From: UBA1206 sp045600105
GTDB taxonomy: Bacteria; Bacillota; Clostridia; Oscillospirales; CAG-382
Direction of reading: 5' to 3'
NCBI GenBank assembly: GCA_045600105.1
Contig: JAZRXG010000030.1
Location: 1-60,000, forward strand
Length of the DNA stretch: 60,000 nucleotides
A program made the translations under genes and the position numbers. The number at the start of each line of letters is the position of its first letter. Position 1 is the stretch's first letter. Of the stretch, positions 7,518 to 14,517 are shown in pieces. The notes under the pieces were generated by a model, which saw nothing but the letters and a program-made list of their open reading frames with translations, was not told the origin of the DNA and did not search any database.

Positions 7518-8060
7518 ATGGACAAAGAAAACAAACTGCCTTCAAGAAAGCCAACGCGGTTAAAGGATTTTGACTATAACGCCGAAAGAACGTATTTTAT
7601 CACGATATGTACCGAAAGCAGAAGAAAGATACTGTCGCGTATTGTAGGGGACGGCGTCCTCGACGTCCCGAACGCGTCCGGTGTCCCCGGTGCCCCGAGC
7701 GTTGAATTATTGCCATACGGAAAAACCGTTGACAAATACATCAATCGGTTAAACGATTTTTACGAACATATAACCGTCGATAAATACGTTATTATGCCTG
7801 ACCATATTCACCTCATTCTATACATTTCGGACAGCGGGGCGTCGAGGACGCCGCCCCCTACAAAGCAGAATTCTCCCGTATCTCAATTTGTATCCACGTT
7901 AAAGAGATTCTGCAACAAAGAATTTGGCGGAAACGTCTGGCAGCGCGGTTTTTACAATCATATCATCAGAAATCACGAAGACTACGAAAAGCACGTGCAT
8001 TATATCACGATGAACCCGATACGCAGATTTTTCGACAACTCCGATACGAGCGAGTTTTGA
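7518..8060 (+). CDS. REP-associated tyrosine transposase (RAYT, IS200/Y1 fold)
   Basis: A 180-residue HUH single-strand nuclease-like transposase. Start 7518 has AGGA just upstream and begins the family pattern (TRLKDFDY, then TYFITICTESRR). The HUH metal motif is DHIHL within VIMPDHIHLILY, and the helix with the catalytic Tyr is in HIIRNHEDYEKHVHYITMNP. Family members cut and paste or copy small REP palindromes and are domesticated single-copy genes. The coding sequence itself contains two inverted copies of a GC-rich palindrome (7642-7670, 7835-7863), both in variable loops of the protein. It has no flanking inverted terminal repeats, as expected for RAYTs. Confidence 0.88.
   Translation: MDKENKLPSRKPTRLKDFDYNAERTYFITICTESRRKILSRIVGDGVLDVPNASGVPGAPSVELLPYGKTVDKYINRLNDFYEHITVDKYVIMPDHIHLILYISDSGASRTPPPTKQNSPVSQFVSTLKRFCNKEFGGNVWQRGFYNHIIRNHEDYEKHVHYITMNPIRRFFDNSDTSEF
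7642..7670 (+). repeat. REP-like palindrome inside the RAYT gene, copy 1
   Basis: TTGTAGGGGACGGCGTCC followed by TCGACGTCCCG. The GGGACG and CGTCCC arms can fold into a hairpin. It matches the reverse complement of 7835-7863 with about three mismatches and is read in frame through a loop of the transposase. Confidence 0.65.
7835..7863 (-). repeat. REP-like palindrome inside the RAYT gene, copy 2 (inverted)
   Basis: On the minus strand this reads TTGTAGGGGGCGGCGTCC then TCGACGCCCCG, in inverted orientation to copy 1 and 164 bp from it. It is translated in frame as part of a Pro-rich loop. Confidence 0.65.
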
Positions 8061-8072
8061 CGGCACCAACTC

Positions 8073-8102
8073 AAAAGGGACTGCAAACGCAGCCCCTTTT
8101 TT
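8073..8102. terminator. Intrinsic terminator between convergent genes
   Basis: AAGGG-CTGC and GCAG-CCCTT arms around an AAAC loop, with A- and T-runs on both sides, so it can serve both the RAYT gene (plus) and the zinc-ribbon gene (minus). Confidence 0.75.
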
Positions 8103-8112
8103 GATGCTATTT

Positions 8113-9693
8113 TTATTTTCCGAAAACTCCGGTCAACGCGTCGCTGGCTTCTTTGAGTTTAGCCGTACATCTTACGCTCGCTTTTGCAAAATATTCCGAT
8201 TCCGCAACGGTCATATCGTCGATTTTATCAATATCAGACGTATATTCATTCATACGATTCAACAGCGAAAGGTAGTCACTCGCCATACCAATCGGCATAC
8301 CTTTTTCAACGTAGTTTTTGATGAACTGACAATATTCATCAACAAACGCCTCGTAATCGTCAATGAGCTTTTTCGTTTCGGCTCTTATAACGGTCTCGTC
8401 ACGTGTGGGCTTGGGTTCCTCTTTAGATTCTTCCTTTGATTCCTCTTTGGACTCTTCCTTTGATTCCTCTTTGGACTCTTCTTTCGATTCCTCTTTGGAC
8501 TCTTCCTTCGATTCTTCCTTCGACTCGTCGATCACCGCGGGAATGGAAATTTCTTCTTCGGAGCTTTCCTCAGGCTCCGGCTCATTGATCTCAATTTCCA
8601 TAATGTTGAAGCCGTAATATGAAATTCTGATCTTATATCTGTCTGTGTTTTCTGCTCTTAAATATCCGTCTTCTTTATCGTAGTTGACATTAAAACCGCT
8701 TGCAACACATTCGGAAATATAGGCGTTGACTGCCGAAAGCGGCATTTTCCCGACGTATGCGTCGTAACGGTCAGATCTGTCCGTATTTATTTTTCCTTCA
8801 TCGGATATCGGCATCGGAAGCAGCGACATTAGAGGCGACGAGCTCCAATCGACTTTTGCAAGCTGTAGCGGCTTGTCGAGATTAATTCTCATACTTTTTG
8901 AATAATCCGAATACGACACCGAAAGCTTATATCCTTCCGAATCAAATGCGTCGTAAGAATCGGCTTTTTCGTCACTTTCGACGGTAAATCCTTTTGCTTT
9001 ACATTCATTGACATAGGAAGCAAATTTGGAACGGTCGTATTTTTCGGCAGTTGCCATAAAGTTGTCGCCGTATTCGTTCACGTCACCGTAAGCCGTATCG
9101 GGAACAGGCAATTTTGACGCAAGCCCCATTTGCGGCCAATCAAGCTTTTGGGGTTCTTTTTCACCTCTGCCAAGCGTCATAAAGAACGGTATTATGAGAA
9201 TGAGCGCAGCTATGAAAAGCAGAACGCCGAGCCCCTTAAATTTCGGTTTGATCGTTCCGGTCCCACAAAGAAAAGCCGCGATCATAAGTCCGGTCTGAAC
9301 GAGCGCGATGATACCGGTCAGTATATCGCCCTTTGCGAACGCTATTGCACAGGCAACAGCAAAAACAGCCGCGCAAATTATTGTAAATACCTTTGTTTTT
9401 GATTTTTTGTAACTCTTGATTTCTTCCTTTGCCTCTGCTCTTTCTTCGGCAGATCTCCGTTTTTCTTCTTCGCGCTTCTGCCTTTCGTCTTCCCTTTTTT
9501 CTTTTTCGGTTTCGTGTTCGAGCTTGGCAAACTCCACGTCACGTTTGATTTTCTCGACCTTAACAACGTCGCTTTCGCATATAAGTTCCTTTGATCCGCA
9601 ATACGGGCACGTAAGTAATTCTTTGTCCTTGTCAACGGTCATTTCGCCATTGCAGTTTTTACACATGATTTTAATCGTGTCTTTTTCCGCCAT
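8113..9693 (-). CDS. Zinc-ribbon membrane protein with duplicated domain and SKEE repeats
   Basis: A 526-residue protein. An N-terminal zinc ribbon (CKNC and CPYC, residues about 11-33) is followed by a charged coiled coil (about 48-95). Three hydrophobic segments lie at about 100-180. Two related units of about 80 residues each begin LPVP or LPMP, contain a YVNECKAKGF or YISECVASGF helix, and end in a short beta pair. Nine tandem SKEE units come next, then a helical C-terminal domain (DYEAFVDEYCQF) resembling the DUF6591 group. The zinc ribbon is probably cytoplasmic and the repeats external, though topology is inferred. It has a strong promoter of its own. Function is unknown. Confidence 0.8.
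   Translation of the reverse strand: MAEKDTIKIMCKNCNGEMTVDKDKELLTCPYCGSKELICESDVVKVEKIKRDVEFAKLEHETEKEKREDERQKREEEKRRSAEERAEAKEEIKSYKKSKTKVFTIICAAVFAVACAIAFAKGDILTGIIALVQTGLMIAAFLCGTGTIKPKFKGLGVLLFIAALILIIPFFMTLGRGEKEPQKLDWPQMGLASKLPVPDTAYGDVNEYGDNFMATAEKYDRSKFASYVNECKAKGFTVESDEKADSYDAFDSEGYKLSVSYSDYSKSMRINLDKPLQLAKVDWSSSPLMSLLPMPISDEGKINTDRSDRYDAYVGKMPLSAVNAYISECVASGFNVNYDKEDGYLRAENTDRYKIRISYYGFNIMEIEINEPEPEESSEEEISIPAVIDESKEESKEESKEESKEESKEESKEESKEESKEESKEEPKPTRDETVIRAETKKLIDDYEAFVDEYCQFIKNYVEKGMPIGMASDYLSLLNRMNEYTSDIDKIDDMTVAESEYFAKASVRCTAKLKEASDALTGVFGK
8416..8523 (-). repeat. 12-bp minisatellite, nine units, encoding SKEE
   Basis: Nine head-to-tail 12-bp units alternate silent variants (for example TTCCTCTTTGGA and CTCTTCCTTTGA on the plus strand), so the repeat is not a fresh slippage product. 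It encodes an acidic-basic linker between the duplicated domains and the C-terminal domain. Confidence 0.9.
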
Positions 9694-9721
9694 ATAAATT
9701 CCTCCTTATTTAATTCATCCT

Positions 9722-9750
9722 ATTTTATCCTACTTTATGCGATTTGTCAA
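9722..9750 (-). promoter_or_regulatory. Sigma-A promoter of the zinc-ribbon gene
   Basis: On the minus strand a consensus TTGACA (9745-9750) and TAAAAT (9722-9727) are 17 bp apart, followed by a ribosome site AAGGAGG. A plus-strand TATAAT at 9771-9776 may be the -10 box of the small gene at 9810, but no good -35 box accompanies it. Confidence 0.8.
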
Positions 9751-9809
9751 TATGATTTCGGATGTTTTCGTATAATAGGATTGAATTATTATGTTAAGGA
9801 GAAGGAAAA

Positions 9810-9971
9810 ATGAAAGCGTTAAAGGAAAAAATAAGCATAACCGTTGACGGAGATCTGCTGGCAAAAGCGCGCGAAGAAGCCGAAAAGGACGACCGTTCGC
9901 TATCGCAGTACATCAATCTGCTGCTGCGCGAAAAGCTGAAGGGCGTTGAAAGCACGGACGAAAAGGACTGA
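9810..9971 (+). CDS. Small ribbon-helix-helix DNA-binding protein
   Basis: A 53-residue protein with the Arc/MetJ/CopG layout. The beta strand EKISITVDGDLL is followed by helix AKAREEAEKD and helix SLSQYINLLLREKL. Such proteins dimerise and bind operators, often as antitoxins or plasmid-copy repressors. AAGGAGAAGG precedes the start. No toxin-like gene adjoins it: the next gene is a convergent MerR-type regulator and the upstream gene is divergent. It is therefore a lone regulator or an orphan antitoxin; I cannot distinguish these. Confidence 0.75.
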   Translation: MKALKEKISITVDGDLLAKAREEAEKDDRSLSQYINLLLREKLKGVESTDEKD

Positions 9972-9989
9972 ACGGCATGAGCTTGGGAG

Positions 9990-10808
9990 TCAGGCGATAT
10001 ATTTGACTCTTTCTTTGATCTTTGCGCCGAGAAATCCGCAGAGTTCCTTGCCGAAAAATGCCTCAACGTATTTTATCCCCTCAATGACTTCGACGTCGTC
10101 GATATCGTTGATATCCCGGATCTCTTCAAGCACTTCTTTCAGCTCGCATGCGGTGATCGGCTCGTCTTCGCCGTCTTCCAAAGAATCATTTATGCAGTCA
10201 ATGAGATAATAAATGAAAGAATCGACTTTCCCGTTGATTTCTTCCGCCTCGTTTTCGCTTCCGCGGAGTCGTTTTATCTCAAATATCCTGTGCATCAGTT
10301 CGAAAACACGTCTTTTTTCGTCAAAAAACCGTTCGTTGCCGACCGCTTTTTCTATGATCGACGCAAAGCTTTCCGAGCCGGCTTTGCCGCTGTATTCCGC
10401 GATGCGGCTTACGATATTTACGGCTTCAAGCTCGTCATACACGTCCGGATACAAAGCCATGAGCTCCTTTTCCTGCTCGAAGTATTTTATGAACCAATTC
10501 AGGCGGTCGCGGCGTTTTTCAAGGCTTTTCCGTATCTTGTCATATATTTCGTCATCGTTCCCGATGTCTTGCAGCTGTCTTATCTCTTCGCCCGAAAAGT
10601 CCGCCATGCGCAGCAGCTTGACGGCGCACACCGTTCCTACCGCGTCTTCGTCGTAAAGCCAATAGCCGGGGTTGTCTCTTCTTTCGTGCACCGTTTTTGC
10701 CGACGGAGATACCAGCTCGTTTTCATTGTATATCCTGAGCTCTCCCGCCGTCACTCCGACCATCTTTATCACGTCGCTTTTCCACACATATCCTTTTATT
10801 TTTTTCAT
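9990..10808 (-). CDS. MerR-family transcriptional regulator
   Basis: A 272-residue protein. The N-terminal winged helix (about 6-75: VIKMVGVTAGELRIYNENELVSPS, then GYWLYDEDAVGTVCAVKLLRMADFSGEEI) is MerR-like, followed by a charged dimerisation coil (about 78-112). The long all-helical C-terminal region has no recognisable effector pocket and no Cys pair typical of metal sensors. The usual REYGIL of the second helix is changed to RIYNENEL. The start at 10808 has AGGAGGAG just before it. Its own promoter has the distinctive 19-bp spacer with a perfect dyad, so autoregulation is likely. No divergent target gene exists, since the next genes are rarA upstream and a convergent small gene. Confidence 0.82.
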   Translation of the reverse strand: MKKIKGYVWKSDVIKMVGVTAGELRIYNENELVSPSAKTVHERRDNPGYWLYDEDAVGTVCAVKLLRMADFSGEEIRQLQDIGNDDEIYDKIRKSLEKRRDRLNWFIKYFEQEKELMALYPDVYDELEAVNIVSRIAEYSGKAGSESFASIIEKAVGNERFFDEKRRVFELMHRIFEIKRLRGSENEAEEINGKVDSFIYYLIDCINDSLEDGEDEPITACELKEVLEEIRDINDIDDVEVIEGIKYVEAFFGKELCGFLGAKIKERVKYIA

Positions 10809-10828
10809 TTTTTCTCCTCCTCGCTTCA

Positions 10829-10859
10829 ACTATAAACCTTGCACATGGTGCAAGGTCAA
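10829..10859 (-). promoter_or_regulatory. MerR-type promoter with 19-bp spacer and dyad operator
   Basis: On the minus strand TTGACC (10854-10859) and TATAGT (10829-10834) are 19 bp apart. The spacer carries the dyad CCTTGCAC-3 nt-GTGCAAGG (10837-10855). Overlong spacers with a central dyad are the hallmark of MerR-activated promoters, where the protein untwists DNA. Confidence 0.85.
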
Positions 10860-10925
10860 TGGTTTTTTTGAATTTTTTCAAAAAAATTTTGAAAATCTCC
10901 CATAGGGGAAAATATTGTAAAAACA

Positions 10926-10957
10926 AAGCTTTCCGTGGTCTTTGCGGAAAGCTTTTT
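10926..10957. terminator. Bidirectional terminator downstream of rarA
   Basis: AAGCTTTCC and GGAAAGCTT arms, with T-rich tails on both strands. It closes the rarA transcript on the minus strand. Confidence 0.75.
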
Positions 10958-10960
10958 CGT

Positions 10961-12184
10961 TTATTTCTTGATTTTTTCCCAGTATTCCTTTGCGGCGCGT
11001 TCGAACCTGCTGTCCCCGTAGGTGAAATAGGTCTTGTTTTTGACGTCGTCGGGAAGATACTGAGCCTTCACCCAATGGTTCGGGTAGTCGTGCGGATACA
11101 GATACGGCGTCGCCGAATCGGAGCCGTTCGTCTTGTTGCAGACGTTGGGCGGGACCTTTGCGCCGAGCCCGTTCCGTGCGTCCTCCGCCGCCTTTTCATA
11201 GGCGATATGCGCGGCGTTCGACTTGGGGGAGACCGCCATGAGCGCCGCGGCGTGCGACAGCGGGACAGCCGCCTCGGGCATACCCGTCTTCATCGCGGAA
11301 TCCACGCAGGCGTTGACCGTCACCGCGACCGACGAATCGGCAAGCCCGATGTCCTCGGACGCCATCACCATCATTCGTCTGCAGGCGGAAAGAAGTCCGC
11401 CTCCCTCGAGTATACGCGCGAGGTAGAACATGGCGGCGTCGGGGTCGGAGCCCCGGACCGATTTCTGGAGCGCCGAAAGCAGGTCAAAATGGCCGTCGCC
11501 GTCCGAATCGTAACCCGTCGATTTCTGCGCGAGGCTGTCGGCGGTCTTTCTGTCGAGCGTCGCATCGCAGGCAAAATAGGTGTTTTCGAGCAGGGTGAGC
11601 GCCTTTCGGACGTCGCCTCCGCAGGTGGAAGCCACCATCTCAAGCAGCCCGTCTTCGGTCGTTTTTTCGCCGTACGTCCCGCAAAGATAGTTGAAACCGC
11701 GTTCAAGCGCGGGAATTATCTCCCCCGGACGCAGTGGCTTGAACTCGAAGCAGGCGCACCTTGACAGAAACGCCGGATAAAGCGCGAAGTAGGGGTTCTC
11801 GGTAGTCGAGCAGATGAGCGTTATTCTGCCGTCCTCCATATATTCGAGCAGAGACTGCTGCTGCTTTTTGTTGAAATACTGGATTTCGTCGATATAGATG
11901 ACCGTTCCGCTGAACGACGCGAGCGTTTCGGACGCGTCAAGCGCGTCGCGCACGTCGGAAAGCGAGGCAGTCGTGGCGTTGATCTTGAAAAACTGCTTGT
12001 TCTGCAGCCTTGAGATTATATCGGCGGCAGTGGTCTTGCCTGTTCCCGGGGGACCGTAGAACACGAGTGACGGAATATGTCCCGCTTCGATCATACGGCG
12101 GAGGGGCGACGTGCGTGAGAACAGATGGCTCTGCCCGCATATTTCGTCAAGCGTTTTCGGACGCATGGTATCGGCAAGCGGCAT
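10961..12184 (-). CDS. rarA: Replication-associated recombination ATPase RarA (MgsA)
   Basis: A 407-residue clamp-loader-like AAA+ ATPase that acts at stalled replication forks. Walker A is GPPGTGKT (44-51), Walker B is VIYIDEIQ (about 95-102), sensor 1 lies in CSTTENP, and the C-terminal MgsA tetramerisation region (ASEDIGLADSSV to YLYPHDYPNHWV) is complete. Length matches the family (about 420). AGGAG precedes the start. It is separated from plsY by a hairpin array and ends in a terminator, so it may be transcribed alone or by read-through. Confidence 0.93.
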   Translation of the reverse strand: MPLADTMRPKTLDEICGQSHLFSRTSPLRRMIEAGHIPSLVFYGPPGTGKTTAADIISRLQNKQFFKINATTASLSDVRDALDASETLASFSGTVIYIDEIQYFNKKQQQSLLEYMEDGRITLICSTTENPYFALYPAFLSRCACFEFKPLRPGEIIPALERGFNYLCGTYGEKTTEDGLLEMVASTCGGDVRKALTLLENTYFACDATLDRKTADSLAQKSTGYDSDGDGHFDLLSALQKSVRGSDPDAAMFYLARILEGGGLLSACRRMMVMASEDIGLADSSVAVTVNACVDSAMKTGMPEAAVPLSHAAALMAVSPKSNAAHIAYEKAAEDARNGLGAKVPPNVCNKTNGSDSATPYLYPHDYPNHWVKAQYLPDDVKNKTYFTYGDSRFERAAKEYWEKIKK

Positions 12185-12239
12185 AGTATCACTCCTTTGT
12201 AAATTAAAAATTGCAAACGGAAAACAGCAAATTATTGAA

Positions 12240-12355
12240 GATTTCCGTGCGTTAACGCACGGAAATCGACCTTAACGTGCGAAGCACATTTCACGTCGCC
12301 CGGGGGCGACATATCACAGCCCAAAGGGCTATATCACTGCGCCTTGAAAAGGCGC
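12240..12355. repeat. Array of hairpins with 7-nt ATATCAC-type linkers
   Basis: A 28-bp perfect palindrome (12240-12267) is followed by four short ones: GTGC-GAA-GCAC (12277-12287), GTCGCCC-GG-GGGCGAC (12295-12310), AGCCC-AAA-GGGCT (12318-12330) and GCGCCTT-GAA-AAGGCGC (12339-12355). The four are joined by linkers ATTTCAC (12288-12294), ATATCAC (12311-12317) and ATATCAC (12331-12337). The last abuts the plsY stop codon. Together with 25-136 this defines variable palindromes with a constant linker. The sequence between the rarA start and 12239 is AT-rich and resembles part of the repeat near 56250-56280. Confidence 0.8.
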
Positions 12356-13186
12356 TCATACTTCCCAGTCTTTTTTCTTGGGCTTTTTGCTCTTTTCCTC
12401 GCTGTCTTTACGCAGGTACATTTTCTTTTCCTCGCCGTAATAGACGCGTCTGATGTTTTCGCGGTGCATGACGATGACCATGACGCCGACGAAAAACGCG
12501 AAAATTATGGCGGTCGGTGACGGAACGCCGCCGTCGGTCGTTATCTTGGCGCCGATGAACACGACGCACGGATAGGTGAACGCGGCAAGCACCGAGCTCA
12601 TCGAAACGTAGTGCGACGTGAGGAAAACGATGGCGAACACCGCGAAGATGATGAGGAAATAGACGGGATTGAGGATGAGTATGGCGATGGCGGAGGCGAT
12701 GACGCCCTTGCCGCCCCTGAATTTATACCAGATGGGCGCGATATGCCCGAGCACGCAGAATAGCCCCGCGAGGTACGCGCCGAATTCGCCGAGCAGGAAT
12801 CTCGAAACGAGCACGGCGCAGGCGGTCTTCACGGCGTCGCCCACGGCGGTCATGATGCCGTCGCGCTTGCCGTAAACGCGGATCATATTTGTCATTCCCG
12901 CGTTTTTGCTGCCGTATTTGCGTATGTCGTCGTTATGTTCCTCACGGCTGATGAGGATGGCGAAGTTAGTGCTGCCGAGCAGGTAAGCGCCGATCACGCA
13001 CGCCATTACGCTGCCGATGAAAACGACGGGGTTCGCCTTGCCGAGGTTCCAAACGTGACTCGACATCAGCGTCAGAAATCCCGACATATAGACGCGCTGA
13101 CCCTCGATCTTCAGTATCAGCGAAAGCGCGAGCGAGATGACCGCGAGTGCCGAAAACACTATGATGAGCAGCTTTGACTTTTTCAT
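12356..13186 (-). CDS. plsY: Glycerol-3-phosphate acyltransferase PlsY
   Basis: A 276-residue membrane enzyme that transfers acyl groups from acyl phosphate to glycerol-3-phosphate, the first step of phospholipid synthesis. Conserved motifs are GSTNFAILIS, then YGSKNAGMTNMIRVYGKR, then HIAPIWYKFRGGKGVI with the catalytic loop, in several membrane helices. It is longer than the usual 200 residues because of an extra N-terminal hydrophobic segment (about 5-55) and a basic C-terminal tail rich in Lys. The ATG overlaps the der stop (ATGA), indicating translational coupling in the DUF512-der-plsY operon common in Firmicutes. Confidence 0.92.
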   Translation of the reverse strand: MKKSKLLIIVFSALAVISLALSLILKIEGQRVYMSGFLTLMSSHVWNLGKANPVVFIGSVMACVIGAYLLGSTNFAILISREEHNDDIRKYGSKNAGMTNMIRVYGKRDGIMTAVGDAVKTACAVLVSRFLLGEFGAYLAGLFCVLGHIAPIWYKFRGGKGVIASAIAILILNPVYFLIIFAVFAIVFLTSHYVSMSSVLAAFTYPCVVFIGAKITTDGGVPSPTAIIFAFFVGVMVIVMHRENIRRVYYGEEKKMYLRKDSEEKSKKPKKKDWEV

Positions 13187-14511
13187 ACCTCGTCGTCCCC
13201 CTTCTGCTTGATGACGAGCCTTATCGGCGTGCCGTCAAAGCCGAACGCTTTGCGGATGCAGTTTTCGATATATCTCTGATAAGAGAAATGGAAAAGCTCG
13301 GCGTTGTTGCAGAAAATGACGAAATTGGGCGGCTGTATGCCGGTCTGGGTCATGTAGTATATCTTGAGCCGTCTGCCCTTGTCCGTAGGCGGCTGAGTCC
13401 TTTCGGTCGCCTCGTTGAGAACGTCGTTCAGAAGTCCCGTGGTGATGCGTTTTCTGCTCGATTCGTAAACGTCGTTTATGAGCCCGAACAGCTTGTCGAC
13501 CCGCTGCCCCGTCTTGGCGGAAACGAAAAGAATGGGCGCGTAGGTCATATACGAAAGCGCGACGCGGATATCCTTGGTGAATTTGTTGACGGTGGAATTG
13601 TCCTTTTCGACAAGGTCCCACTTGTTGATGACTATAACGGTGGGCTTGCCCGCTTCGTGAGCGATCCCCGCGATCCTTTCGTCCTGCGCCGTGACGCCCT
13701 CGGTGGCGTCGACCATGAGCACGCAGACGTCGGCGCGTTCGACCGCCGCCTTTGCGCGGAGCACCGAATAGCGCTCGATCCTGTCGTCTATCTTGGCGTT
13801 GCGGCGTATGCCCGCGGTGTCGACGAACAGATAGTGTCCGTATTCGTTCTTTATCTCGCTGTCGACGGCGTCGCGCGTCGTACCCGGCATATCGGAAACT
13901 ATCATTCGTTCCTCGCCGAGTATCCGGTTGACTATCGACGATTTGCCGGCGTTCGGTCTGCCGATGACCGCCACTCTGACGGCGTCGTCGTCATCGCCTT
14001 CCCCGCTGTCCTCGGGAAGATGGCTGACCGCGAGGTCGAGTATGTCGCCCGTGCCGGTGCCGTGGATGGACGATACCGCGACGACGTCCTCAAAGCCGAG
14101 CTCGTAGAACTCGTAGAATCCCGACGGCAGGTCGCCGACGGTGTCCACCTTGTTGACCGCCACGATGACGGGCTTGCGCGATTTTTTGAGCACCGACGCG
14201 ATGTCGCGGTCGTTCGCGGTGACGCCCGTGCCGAGCTCAGTCATGAAAATTATGACGTCGGCGATGTCGATGGCGACTTCCGCCTGCTCCTTCATGCGTC
14301 TGAGCAGCATATTGTCGGTCTTCGGTTCGATGCCGCCCGTGTCGATGACGAGCAGCGGTCTGCCGTTCCATTCGGTCTCGGCGGACACCCTGTCACGCGT
14401 GACACCCGGCGTATCGTCGACGATAGACACCTTTCTGCCGCATATTTTATTGAAAAAAGTCGATTTGCCGACGTTGGGTCTGCCGACAACGGCTATTATT
14501 CCGTTTTTCAT
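13183..14511 (-). CDS. der: Ribosome-assembly GTPase Der (EngA)
   Basis: A 442-residue protein with two tandem GTPase domains and a C-terminal KH-like domain, needed for 50S ribosome assembly. G1 motifs are GRPNVGKS (10-17) and GRPNAGKS (about 185). G2/G3 elements are DDTPGVTRDR with DTGG and DMPGTTRD with DTAGIRR. NKVD and NKWD are the guanine-specificity motifs. The length is typical. It lies 6 bp downstream of the DUF512 gene and overlaps plsY by 4 bp. Confidence 0.95.
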   Translation of the reverse strand: MKNGIIAVVGRPNVGKSTFFNKICGRKVSIVDDTPGVTRDRVSAETEWNGRPLLVIDTGGIEPKTDNMLLRRMKEQAEVAIDIADVIIFMTELGTGVTANDRDIASVLKKSRKPVIVAVNKVDTVGDLPSGFYEFYELGFEDVVAVSSIHGTGTGDILDLAVSHLPEDSGEGDDDDAVRVAVIGRPNAGKSSIVNRILGEERMIVSDMPGTTRDAVDSEIKNEYGHYLFVDTAGIRRNAKIDDRIERYSVLRAKAAVERADVCVLMVDATEGVTAQDERIAGIAHEAGKPTVIVINKWDLVEKDNSTVNKFTKDIRVALSYMTYAPILFVSAKTGQRVDKLFGLINDVYESSRKRITTGLLNDVLNEATERTQPPTDKGRRLKIYYMTQTGIQPPNFVIFCNNAELFHFSYQRYIENCIRKAFGFDGTPIRLVIKQKGDDEV

Positions 14512-14517
14512 AGATTT

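Noticed and set aside
8416..8523. Possible CRISPR array in the regular 12-bp repeats
   Set aside because: The repeats are head to tail with no spacers and encode SKEE in frame.
9810..10808. Toxin-antitoxin pair (ribbon-helix-helix plus neighbour)
   Set aside because: The neighbour is convergent and a MerR-type regulator; no small toxin adjoins the ribbon-helix-helix gene.
12277..12355. Possible CRISPR array
   Set aside because: The constant parts are only 7 bases and the variable parts are palindromes, the opposite of a CRISPR repeat; no cas genes.
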